DNA of 64,000 nt, from contig CAVXME010000001.1 of assembly GCA_963762965.1 (NCBI GenBank), positions 2,170,001-2,234,000 of the forward strand. The letters run 5' to 3'. The notes beneath the pieces are model-generated. The model ran no database searches. It worked only from the letters and a program-made list of their open reading frames with translations, and had not been told where the DNA came from. The position numbers and the translations under genes were made by a program. This document shows positions 53,190 through 62,900 of the stretch, piece by piece. The stretch's first letter is position 1. Every line of letters begins with the position of its first letter. This DNA comes from DATBAX01 sp963762965 (GTDB lineage: Bacteria > Acidobacteriota > Terriglobia > Terriglobales > Acidobacteriaceae).

Positions 53190-55103
53190 TTAAGGCAAAT
53201 AGTAGCGGAACGACGTGAAGAACATGTTGTCGATTCCGTGAGGCGAAGCGAATACTATCCCGTTGGTACCGGTCCAAGCATAGCGCGAAACATACGAGTA
53301 TTGTGGACCGAACTGAAGCCTCCCATGAGGACCGCTGTGAGCCTTGATCCAGAACCCGAGTGTGCCCTCGACCAGGCTCTTCGTGTCCGCATTGCATTTT
53401 GAAAGAGAGCCGAAAGTGAAACCATTGGTTCCCGTTATTGGTGGCGCCGTTTCGGTATAACAACCGGCCACGTTAGAGAACTGAGATCCGTACCCCACCG
53501 GCGTGTATGGACTTACAGGATTGTTTGGATCAAACTGCCAGCGTCTCTGGACGTACTCGTCGCCAGCGTTGGCATAAAAGTCCAACCTCTTTGTGTGCCA
53601 CTCAACGGTAGCCAAGCCTTGATAGCTCCGCAAGGGGGCTAAAGTGCCATCGGCATGAACGGTCGAATCCGGTAAACCCCCGCTGCCATAGCGGCCGATA
53701 CCCTCGCCGGTAAGAAAATGAGCCCCGATATCCAGTTGCTTGAACAAGGTGATGCGCGCGTTCCCCCCGAATCCACCCACGTTGAAAGAGCTGTTGTAGG
53801 CGCCCAATGCTGAAATTGTTCCGTTGCAGTTCGAAGCAGCTGGGGGCTCAGCGCAGGGATAAACGCGATCGCGGAAGCGGCTGAGAATGGCGAACACTTC
53901 ATAGTGGCCAAAACCAGGTTCTGCGGCAGCCTTGACAATGAAATCCGGCATGGCGTTGAAGGAATAAGTGGCAGCTGGAGTGCAACTGGTCGAGACACTG
54001 GTGATCGTTCCACCGGTGCCAGTTACCGTGGTGGTGGTGCAGTTCGTAATGCCCGAGTTGTACAGCCCACCACCGCTACCAGGACTGCCCAAAGCGAAAT
54101 TCGCCGCGTTTCCACGTGCTGCAAAAGTGGTTTGCGGGTTTTCCACGGAGGCGCCTATCCAGAAGCGATTGCCGAAATTCTGAACGAAGCGGACGCCGTA
54201 TTGCCGAGCCCAGCTAAAGCCGACGTTGTATTGTGCGTCGATAGTCATGGGAAGAGCTTCCGTCCGATTATCCAAGCCGTGCTTGGTTTCGGTCAGCAGG
54301 CTCCACATCTGCCCGCCAGTCAGGCTCGAACTGCCCAAGGACACTTGTCCCCATACCTGGCGCTGGCGAAGAGTGTAGCTGTTACTCTGGTTGTTGTTGG
54401 AGGTAATGCCCGCTGAGAGAAAATCAGCTTCGTAGTAACCGCTCATCTTGAAGTCGTCCGCCTTGCCCTCAGCGAGCAAAGAAATGCGGGACTGGCGACC
54501 GGAACCATAGAACTCGGACACCGCATTCTGGCCGGCCCCAGGCATGTTGATGCTGTTGAAAGGCGTATTGATGTCGGCCCCGAGAGCACGATTCCGATAG
54601 GCAGATTCTGCGGCCACGAAACCGCCAGGCGTAAGGGTGACGCCTTTGAAGTGAACCGCGAGCGGGCTCTCAATTTCTTCTTTTACCGACTTCTGCGTGT
54701 CCTGAAGAGACTGCGCCATGTTCGTTGTATTCAGCTTCAAGTCGGTGACGTCGCTCGAGAGAGTCGCGACGGTTTTTCCCTGCTCACCGGCTTGTGATGA
54801 GGCAGAATCCGCTTTTGCCTCAGCCTGCGTGACCGCGGTCTGGCTCTGATCAAGCTTTCGTTCGAGCTGCTCAATCCGTTGGTCGCGGCTCTGAACCTGT
54901 TGGCCCAATGCCGCTATCCGCTGTTGTTGAGCTTCGATCGCCTGTTGTTGAGCTTCGATTGCCTGCTTCATCTCCGTGAGCTGCTGAGTTACGGATGGTC
55001 CGGAAGCCCTTTTCTTCGTGCTCTTAGATGTATCCTGTGCTTCCGCAAGGAACAGGCTGGATACTAACGCCAGCGACAGCGCAAACCTACAAAATCGTTT
55101 CAT
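53190..55103 (-). CDS. Outer-membrane porin with N-terminal coiled coil (DcaP-like)
   Basis: A 637-residue protein with a signal peptide (about 1-22, ending FLAEAQ) and AGGAG before the ATG. Residues 35-135 form a long coiled coil including the tandem AIEAQQQ heptads and RDQRIEQLERKLDQSQ. From about 150 the sequence alternates as a beta-barrel (HFKGVTLTPGGFVAAESAYR, GYYEADFLSAG, LRQRQVWGQVSLGSSSLTGGQMWSL) and ends FRYYLP. The layout fits trimeric porins whose coiled coil reaches into the periplasm. A Ser/Thr/Gly-rich insertion (about 340-380) is likely an external loop. Substrate unknown. Confidence 0.85.
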   Translation of the reverse strand: MKRFCRFALSLALVSSLFLAEAQDTSKSTKKRASGPSVTQQLTEMKQAIEAQQQAIEAQQQRIAALGQQVQSRDQRIEQLERKLDQSQTAVTQAEAKADSASSQAGEQGKTVATLSSDVTDLKLNTTNMAQSLQDTQKSVKEEIESPLAVHFKGVTLTPGGFVAAESAYRNRALGADINTPFNSINMPGAGQNAVSEFYGSGRQSRISLLAEGKADDFKMSGYYEADFLSAGITSNNNQSNSYTLRQRQVWGQVSLGSSSLTGGQMWSLLTETKHGLDNRTEALPMTIDAQYNVGFSWARQYGVRFVQNFGNRFWIGASVENPQTTFAARGNAANFALGSPGSGGGLYNSGITNCTTTTVTGTGGTITSVSTSCTPAATYSFNAMPDFIVKAAAEPGFGHYEVFAILSRFRDRVYPCAEPPAASNCNGTISALGAYNSSFNVGGFGGNARITLFKQLDIGAHFLTGEGIGRYGSGGLPDSTVHADGTLAPLRSYQGLATVEWHTKRLDFYANAGDEYVQRRWQFDPNNPVSPYTPVGYGSQFSNVAGCYTETAPPITGTNGFTFGSLSKCNADTKSLVEGTLGFWIKAHSGPHGRLQFGPQYSYVSRYAWTGTNGIVFASPHGIDNMFFTSFRYYLP

Positions 55104-55281
55104 TTACAATCTCCTGAAGAGAAAATTAGACTAGCGGCACAACCAGTGAGTCTCCAACTAGCGATCCAAAAGACGGCAACCGGGGAAGACACGCCTTCAA
55201 CGGGAGTGCCAACTTTCTGAGATGACCACCGAGACGGGCTAAAGCATCAGCCCAAGATCGCTCCCGTTCGTGTCTCCTGAC

Positions 55282-57429
55282 CTATCCCCCCTTCTTGTTG
55301 AGATTCCGGGAGTTTCTCCATTTCGACGCGCGCCTCGCAAAAGACGTCCCGGCGGCCACCTGGCAACTCGTGGAACTCGTGACATCGCATGCCTGAGCAA
55401 AATAGCCGATTCCGACTTGGCCTGAAGTAAGCAGATCGGTTTCTTCAAAAAAGCCATGGTCGTCGTCGACCAGGTAGTATTCGAAATAAGGACCGGCTCC
55501 ACCAGCGTTCATAAATGTGCCGGCGATACGGCCGAAGCTGTCTGCGGGCAACACAAACGTGTCCAGAAGCGGAAGAGGGGAGCCGCTTGCTGATGGGAAG
55601 TTGTTGTTATCGGTGTTGTCCAGTGTTCCCGTCAGGGTGCCAGAGACTCCGTTGATCGCGGACTGCATCGTGCCGCTGCCATCGATTTCACCGGGGATTT
55701 GCGTCAGGCTAAACCCGTAGGTCTCCGGATTGCCGAAGGAAAGGGAGGAAGCATTCGCCGACTGCGGATAAGCGATTCCGGTTCCGATCGCCGGAAAATT
55801 TGTGTCTTCTCCCTCGGCCCAGAGAATCAAAGGCGGCGTTCCATTGCCAGTGAGGTACGCCAAGAGGCTAACCTTGGGCTTCGGAGAGGATCCCGAGAAC
55901 TTCGGCGCCACGTCTGCCCGTCCAATTTGGTTCGCATCCATAGAGTATGTCCCCGTAAGAGCGTTGTCCGTATAAGCTGCAGAGGCGCCTGAATAAAAAG
56001 TATCGTTGATCCCGGTAATGTTGCTTCCGCCATCGGCGTTGATCACACCGGCCGACGTGAAAGATGACGGAGCGCCTGCGTTGATGTCATACCCGAGAAC
56101 GCCGTACACGTAAGGACCGGTTAGAGACGCAGCGGTAAACGTACCGGCGGCGCTGCCCTGGTTGACGGCGATTCCAGCTGTCAGGAACCCTCCGGTACCG
56201 TCTACGTCATCGCTCTCAATCAGGCGAATGTGGGTCGTGTCGACGATGTAACCGGTGAACTGAATAGAAGCAGGTAGCGTCTGCCCAAAACATGTAGTTC
56301 CGGTGAGCGTTATCGTAACGATCCCGATCGAAGTAGGCGGCGACACGCTTCCGGTCACGCCAGCTGGTGCCACGCAACTTAGAAGCTTCCGTGTGCTGCC
56401 GGTGGAGTTGTAGTAATCCTGATCGGCCAGGCTGCCTTGACCTGAGATCGAACCCGTAGATGGATTGTTGTCAATGTTGAAGACACCACCGAAGGCTGTG
56501 GGGACCGGGATGCCTCCACCTGGACCGTTGGCGCTGCCAGAGTCACTGCCGTTCGCGACGAAAGCATAGCCGCCCGTGGGCATGGTCGTCACGGCGGATG
56601 GGTCTTGTAGTTCCAAAGTGCCGGAAGCAGAATTCCCCAAATTCGGCTCCACGTCCGCCACCAGGGCTTCTGCGCTCGAGACGACAATGAAGGCGTAGGT
56701 GTCCTGGATCGGGGCAGCCGTTCCGGTTGGCTGCAGGTTCAGTGTTATCGAACCACGGCCATCCGGACCTACGAAATAGGTGCTTGGCGTACTTGAGCCC
56801 TGGACGTTGTAGGTGGCGGAAAAGCCACCTACGGTGTTGAGCGTCTGCTGCCCGGAGGTGATATTGCCGTTGCCGTCAAAAAGGAATACTCCGGTGCTTT
56901 CATAAGGATATGGGTTGCTGTCAGAACCCCGGACCTGGAGTACATAGGTCCCCTTGAGCGCAGCAGCATAAGAGGTAATGGTGATCGGGGTAGTCACATT
57001 CTTCGTGTGATCGGCGGTGGCGAAAACAGTTACATTGATGATCAGACTGCCGGTATAGAGGAAAGCGGGAGGGATGTAGTTCACTGGCGTTCCGCTCGCT
57101 GAGTGAAATGTTGGGATGCTGAGGGTCCCGCAAGCTCCGACTACTGTGCTGTTAGCACAGGTGACAGCCCAGTCGACTCCATAATTGTTTGGATCATTGG
57201 TCACCACAGGGTTGAGCTGGATTCCCGTGGTGTTTCCTACGGGCACAGAGGTAACGCTCGGAGGGGGGTTTAGAGCGATGGAAACCGCGGGAGCAGTCTG
57301 GCTGGATTGGCTGCTGCCACCGCACGCGGCCAGGAAACAAATTGCGGCCAGCAAGAAAAATGTGGAAATCCGTCGTCTCGCTACCACGGCTAACCTCCAT
57401 CTGAAAAATGTAAGCGTCATAAATGGCAT
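55282..57429 (-). CDS. Large Ig-like lipoprotein
   Basis: A roughly 715-residue secreted protein. From the ATG at 57429 (or 57420) it begins with a short basic stretch and a hydrophobic segment ending FLAACGGSS, a good lipobox. The mature part begins with an Ig-like domain (VSIALNPPPSVTSVPVG...) and continues with several repeats of a module containing GTYVLQVRGSDSNPYPYESTGVFLFDGNGNITSG-like text. About four such modules occur, each with the elements F-x-x-x-G-x-I-x-x-D-G-x-G-x-I and G-T-Y-x-(V/M). This layout is frequent in acidobacterial lipoproteins of unknown role. The frame extends upstream to 57615 inside the previous gene, so the later start is preferred. It overlaps no other gene from there. 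Confidence 0.8.
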   Translation of the reverse strand: MPFMTLTFFRWRLAVVARRRISTFFLLAAICFLAACGGSSQSSQTAPAVSIALNPPPSVTSVPVGNTTGIQLNPVVTNDPNNYGVDWAVTCANSTVVGACGTLSIPTFHSASGTPVNYIPPAFLYTGSLIINVTVFATADHTKNVTTPITITSYAAALKGTYVLQVRGSDSNPYPYESTGVFLFDGNGNITSGQQTLNTVGGFSATYNVQGSSTPSTYFVGPDGRGSITLNLQPTGTAAPIQDTYAFIVVSSAEALVADVEPNLGNSASGTLELQDPSAVTTMPTGGYAFVANGSDSGSANGPGGGIPVPTAFGGVFNIDNNPSTGSISGQGSLADQDYYNSTGSTRKLLSCVAPAGVTGSVSPPTSIGIVTITLTGTTCFGQTLPASIQFTGYIVDTTHIRLIESDDVDGTGGFLTAGIAVNQGSAAGTFTAASLTGPYVYGVLGYDINAGAPSSFTSAGVINADGGSNITGINDTFYSGASAAYTDNALTGTYSMDANQIGRADVAPKFSGSSPKPKVSLLAYLTGNGTPPLILWAEGEDTNFPAIGTGIAYPQSANASSLSFGNPETYGFSLTQIPGEIDGSGTMQSAINGVSGTLTGTLDNTDNNNFPSASGSPLPLLDTFVLPADSFGRIAGTFMNAGGAGPYFEYYLVDDDHGFFEETDLLTSGQVGIGYFAQACDVTSSTSCQVAAGTSFARRASKWRNSRNLNKKGG

Positions 57430-57485
57430 TGCGCGAACCAAGAGAGTATCCGACGATGCGTTCGGGCCAGGTTCCGGCGGAAAAG

Positions 57486-59903
57486 CTACATCCCAATTCC
57501 TCGCAAGTAAATAGTCTGTACTGACCCGATCTGGGTCGACGTGCTGTACGTGAAAGTGATCTTTCCGGGGTCGAGTCCAACGATCGTTGGCGTGAATTTC
57601 ACTGTCACCGTGCAACTTTGATTTGAAGCCAGTGTGGGAGGGCAGTTGTCCTTCTCGAGATAGTCGGCTCCCGTTAGCAGCTTGGCTGTGAAATTGACAG
57701 TGCCAGCATTGGGGTCCGCTGGGTCATTAAAGAGCGTGATGCTAATAGAATTGCTGCCGGTACCTTTGAGCACACTGCCGAAATCCATTCCGGCGCTCGG
57801 AAACATCCTAAGGGGACTCGGGGGATTCGTCTTGATCTCGACCGGAAAACGACCGCTATCAATCTCGCAGCTGGGTTCTGCTGGATTGTTCGGGTCACCA
57901 CACCACATGCTGTTCAGTTGCAGAAAGTCGTCCAAGCCCTGGCTGGAATTCAATGCCGCCGCCCAGGTCGCTGGCTGGGGAACAAACGTAACTTGCACAG
58001 CGCAACTATTGCCCTGCTGTCCGAAGGGTGCGAGCGTTTGGCCCGAACATTGATCGTTTGAGACTTGGAGATTTGGAAGCCCACTTCCGCCTTCGGACTT
58101 AGGCGGATCCGTTTCGCAAAAAAAGTCCACGGTCGGGGCGTTGACCAAGGGAGGTGAGATATTACTCTGATTCAGAATGGGGCTACCAATAAGACCCAGA
58201 TTGGCCGTCTCTGCGAGCTGTATACCGGATACCATGGGTTGCCCGTTTGAGACCGGCGGACGAGGCACTGCCGGCGGTTGGGAAGTTGCCGAAGAGACGC
58301 AGGGCCCCCCCGCAGGCAGGATTGTGACCGGACTCGGACTCTGATTCGTGAAGTTGAGCGTCACAGGGGGACTTGCCTCGCCCAACGCTTCCCACCCAAA
58401 ATCAATCTCGGGAACAGACGGGACGACCGAGCTCAAGCCGGTGCCGGTAATGGGAACAGAAAACTTGTTGTCAGGGTCGGCGCTTCCTGTTGGGACAGTC
58501 ACAGTCAGCGCCCCAGTCAGACGAAGCGGACATTGCGCTGGCGCCGCGCCTTGGTTGTTGGCTGTGCCCGAGTTCTGAGGCAACCAAGGGCAACTCTGCT
58601 GTGGCGAAAAATTCACTGTAATGACACAGCTACTACCTGGACTGAGATTAAAGGTTCCCTGCTGCGAACAAGTATCCTGCTCAGTGAAATTAGGCACCCC
58701 GTTAAAGTCGCCGCCTCCGGAGGTATAGAACAATTGGCTGTCGTTGTCTCCAAGGCGCAGGGTTAGACCGCTCAGCTGCGAACTGGTGTTGTTCGTAAGA
58801 GTGATCGTTTGAGAGGTTGCAGCCGACCCGACTAACTGTGGAGGAAACGTTAGTGCAAACGGAGTCAGAGTGACGGGTTGCGAACAGGACTTCGAGCCGC
58901 CTAATGCCAGACAGAGATTACCGGTGTCACCACACGACTTGGCAGATATGACGTAACCACCCGCCATGGCATTGTGCACGATGTACCCGCCGCCTTGCGT
59001 GCTGTCGTAGGTGACCGCAGTAGGTGGATTCGACGATCCCGGAGTTTGGCCAATCTGCCCAACGGATGTACCGCTCGAAGAGAAGACCTGAAGGAGAACG
59101 CTGTTGCCGCTGATCGTACCGCTCAGGGAGGCAGTCCCAAAGCACGGAAAATCATTCAGTAACGTTATGGGGTCTTGAAAAAGAACTGTGCCCGTAACTG
59201 TACCAGTGACCGCACCGATGTTCGGACCTTGGGAGAATGTGCCGGAGACCGGGAAGTCCTGATTCGCACTTGTGCTATGGAAAAAACCTTGAAATCCTCC
59301 TGTGAGTGGCGGCACCAGGTTAGCGCTCCAAGTACCGGCATCTTGGGCAGTGCCACAAGCTGTGAGTTGACTGTTGACGTAGCCGTAGCCAGGAGTAACG
59401 GTATACATTCCGTTCTGGATCGATGAGTTATCGGAACTGAGAGTACCTTCACTGAGTGTGATTGTTTGTGAGATAGGATTACCGTTCGGATAATCCAGTG
59501 AACCGATAGTGGCAGTGAGATTCACCGACTGGCCGCTGAGGGTTCCAACCACAACAGCCGTTCCGCTATTGCAGGTTATAGGCAAGCCGCCGTTTTGCGA
59601 CGGTAGGACAATTGAGAACGCGATCTGTCCAGTGACGGAGCCATTCTTCTGCAGCAGGAAACCACCTTGTATCGGGCTGGCAAAAAAGGTAGTGCCGGCC
59701 GTACTCAAGGAAAACTGCCAATTACCGCCAACCTGCGGGCTCACCTGTGGCGGAGCTACGCTACTGCTTCCACCACAGCTAAAAGTCGTGAAGGCAACGA
59801 TAACGAGCAAGAAAAGGCAAAGGCCGGTCGTCCCCCCTCGATCCGATCTCTTGTGCGTCGTGCGCAACTGTTTATCCTTTCCGTGTTTCAGCGCCGAATT
59901 CAC
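57486..59903 (-). CDS. Large Ig-like/choice-of-anchor D lipoprotein
   Basis: About 805 residues from the GTG at 59903, which has GAGGA eleven bases upstream and lies just after the stop of the TonB receptor gene; an upstream extension to 60059 would overlap that gene. The N terminus has a basic segment and hydrophobic run ending TTFSCGGSSS, probably a lipidation site. The first half repeats a beta-rich module (GNWQFSLSTAGTTFFASPIQGGFLLQKNGSVTGQIAF and similar). The second half has several choice-of-anchor D/ASH-type domains (LTPFALTFPPQLVGSAATSQTITLTNNT, VTVNFSPQQSCP, CTVTVKFTPTIVGLDPG). A surface-exposed structural or binding role is likely. The next gene follows after about 57 bases. Confidence 0.8.
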   Translation of the reverse strand: MNSALKHGKDKQLRTTHKRSDRGGTTGLCLFLLVIVAFTTFSCGGSSSVAPPQVSPQVGGNWQFSLSTAGTTFFASPIQGGFLLQKNGSVTGQIAFSIVLPSQNGGLPITCNSGTAVVVGTLSGQSVNLTATIGSLDYPNGNPISQTITLSEGTLSSDNSSIQNGMYTVTPGYGYVNSQLTACGTAQDAGTWSANLVPPLTGGFQGFFHSTSANQDFPVSGTFSQGPNIGAVTGTVTGTVLFQDPITLLNDFPCFGTASLSGTISGNSVLLQVFSSSGTSVGQIGQTPGSSNPPTAVTYDSTQGGGYIVHNAMAGGYVISAKSCGDTGNLCLALGGSKSCSQPVTLTPFALTFPPQLVGSAATSQTITLTNNTSSQLSGLTLRLGDNDSQLFYTSGGGDFNGVPNFTEQDTCSQQGTFNLSPGSSCVITVNFSPQQSCPWLPQNSGTANNQGAAPAQCPLRLTGALTVTVPTGSADPDNKFSVPITGTGLSSVVPSVPEIDFGWEALGEASPPVTLNFTNQSPSPVTILPAGGPCVSSATSQPPAVPRPPVSNGQPMVSGIQLAETANLGLIGSPILNQSNISPPLVNAPTVDFFCETDPPKSEGGSGLPNLQVSNDQCSGQTLAPFGQQGNSCAVQVTFVPQPATWAAALNSSQGLDDFLQLNSMWCGDPNNPAEPSCEIDSGRFPVEIKTNPPSPLRMFPSAGMDFGSVLKGTGSNSISITLFNDPADPNAGTVNFTAKLLTGADYLEKDNCPPTLASNQSCTVTVKFTPTIVGLDPGKITFTYSTSTQIGSVQTIYLRGIGM

Positions 59904-59923
59904 GAGTTCACAATCCTCAGTCC

Positions 59924-62900
59924 TTAGAAAGCTAGCTTCAAAGCAAGCTGAAGCGTGCGGGGGCGATGGGCGTCTACCGGATGCAAGAATGACGCCCCGG
60001 TGACGCAATCGGCTGCGCTGCCCTTGTACCCAGCCGAATACGCTGGTCCGGCGTAGCAACTTACGACATTGTTGCCCGTGCTGCCGGGGTTATCGGGATC
60101 GTAAATCCGGAACTCCGTGTGGTTGAAGATGTTGAAGGCCTCCGCACGAAACTCAAGATTAGTCGCCTCGGTAATCCTGAAATGCTTGGCGAGAGCCATA
60201 TCAAAATTTATTTGATGGGGGTTATTCAGAAAATTGCGCCCAGCATCGCCGAAGGTCAGCCCTCGGGGAGCCACAAATTGCGAAGGGTTTGCCAGAAGAG
60301 GACCAAAACTCCGGAAATTGTTTGCCGGCTGCGCCATTCCTCTCACCACGTCCGGGTATGATTCGGCAATTCCCAGATTGCTGGAGACGCCGGCATTGTC
60401 GGTAATGGATATGCCCGTGTTGCCGGCTGTATTGATGACGCTGAAAGGCGTGCCTGAATGGAAAAGCGTTATGCCGGAAAATTCCCAGCCGTCCGCGATT
60501 CGTTGCCCAAACCCCGAGCGGGCAGCCGAGGGCGTCGGATCTTGCGGGTTCTTCGACTCTCGCCCATTGGCCCAGTTGGAGATGCCACTGACAAGACCTC
60601 TAAACGAAAACTGATAAATGTAGCTCAGCGTTAGCAGATGCCGCTCGTCGAAATTCGAACTGGCTCGGTTCTCTCGAAGATCGTAGGAGTCCACAAGGAC
60701 CGGATCGCTGCGGTCGGAAGAGTCGTCGATGGAGTGGCTGTAGGAATAAGAGAGCCCGGTGGTGAGCGCACCACTCGTCCGTCGCGCCGTGAACTGAAGC
60801 GCGTGATAGGAAGAATTGGCGACGTTCTGAAGGGAGAGAATTCTACCCAGGCCTAGGTAGGGACGTCCTGGCAGTGAGTTTACGTTCGGAATGTGCAGGT
60901 TCGCACATGCCGCTTGCAGATGCTGGTACGCAGGGCTGGCTGGCCCGACGATCGTCCCGCTTTCCAATTGGAACGGAGTGGTGCCGTCCCCTGGGAAAAC
61001 TTCACCGGATGAACCTGCGGGGGGGACCGTACAATCGTTCAACGTTAAAGGCTCATTTGGACCAAAGGGATTTTCGTTCAATGGGAGCGGCGGCAATTGG
61101 TTAAGTTGGCGCTCAACGGTCAGATGTGTTCCCTTGCTTCCTGCATAGGCAAGATTGATCACAAAATTGTGATGTAATTCGCGCTGTATGCCGAAGCTCC
61201 ATTGCTGCACGTAGGGCCAGACTGCTTGGGTGGGAATTGACGTAACATCTATCGGATATAGCGAACCCGCCGGTTGCGTGGCGCCGCCGCAATAGTTGCC
61301 ACTGCCCACCTGTTGGTTGAAAGCCGTCCCGTACCCGACATTTCCGATGCACATCAGACTGTATGGGTTGGGCTGCGTTACGCTGAGCACGACCGGAGCG
61401 CTGGCTTCAAGCGACCCGGTGTTGGCCTCGTTGCCAGTACCATGCTCGAAGAAGATACCGTATCCACCGCGAATGGAAGTCTTGCCATCGCCCTTCGGAT
61501 CCCAAGCGAATCCGACACGTGGGGCCCAATTGAACAGGTGCCCACTCATACAAGCTGCCGGAATTCCACCCTCTCCACATTGGACCAAGCCGAGAGCGCT
61601 TATCACGCCCGGATCCAAGGAGAAGCTGTCTGGCGCGAATGTAACTGGATTTCCGCCGTCCAGCAAAATCCCGCTTTGTGGATCCACGCTAAAGCGCGTC
61701 TTATCAAACCGCGATGCCTCCCAATTCCAAGCAGCACGATTCTTTTCGCTGTAGGTTCCAAACAGGCTGAGGCGCAGACCAAGATTGACAGTGAGACGGC
61801 TAGTCGCCTTCCAGTCGTCCTGGAAATAGGGTTCGGCCAGTTGATAGCGCTGATAGTAACGATGCTGCGCGGAGTCTTGGGTAAAACTTTGAATGAACCC
61901 ATGCGGGTCGGGCGTTCTCCCGGGTACCTGCTGTGCCAGGAAGTCGGCGAATGCATTTCCCGTGCTATTAGAAAGATTGCTATATGTCAGCAACCCTTGA
62001 AGATCCCCAGAGGCAGCGCCAATCACATTGTTATCCTGGTTGCGCTGATAGAGAACGTACTCCGCACCGAAGGTAAGCGTATGCCTGCCGAGCTGCTTTC
62101 CCACGTCGTCTCGAGCGGAGTACGTCGGATTCGAATGCTCCCATGGCATATACGAAGGATCCTCAACAAATCCGCGGCCTCCGTAGGCGGCGTTACTCCC
62201 CAGGATCGCGACGCCCGGCATTTTTCCGCCGAACCCATTGTTAAAGATGTAACCGATGGCGCACTCGGGCAACAAAGTCGCAGGATCGCGGCTAAGAGCC
62301 GGATCGCAACCGGGTTGGCTGCCTGAGATCAGCGGCTGATCGAGTGCGGGATCGCGTTGAAACTGTGCACCACCGGGGCCGTTCTTGTCAGCCAAGGTAA
62401 TTTTGGAATTCACGTAGCTAAGAACGAAGGTATTGATGAGGGTTGGCGTGATCGTGTCAGTGGCACTTGCAACCAGGCTGAGTCCGGGCCCGACGAAGCT
62501 ATTCTGAATTGTCGGGAATGTCTCCGCGGCCGGACTGGTCACACTCAGGTAGTTCCATTGCGGCGTCAGTACCGTCGTGTTCCAGTCGTCGTGAATGTAG
62601 TGGAACGAGAGCCTTAACTTCTCCGTCAAGTTGTGGTCAATCTTGAACAACTCTTCGCGCCAATAAGTAGAGGGAGAAACTGAAGCTACATAGCATCGAT
62701 CGGGATCATCAGGCCCCAAAACCGTTGTAATGGGCAGGGCATAGTTGCAGCCTGTAGCTGAATTCGGCAGCGGGAAAAGATTCGCATTCAAGATAGCTCG
62801 CGCATTCTTGTCCACTCCAAAAGGAACAAGCGCGCCTGAACCCGCTGGGGCACCCTCCAGGTAATAGGCAGGTAGTTGGGTGTTCGTCGATCCAAAGTTT

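Noticed and set aside
54900..54975. Tandem AIEAQQQ repeats in the porin as a possible slippage or phase-variation site
   Set aside because: The 21-base units keep the frame and form coiled-coil heptads; copy change would not switch the gene on or off.
61274..62326. Plus-strand frame of 350 codons opposite the second TonB receptor
   Set aside because: It is antisense to clear receptor sequence and has no domain or signal features.
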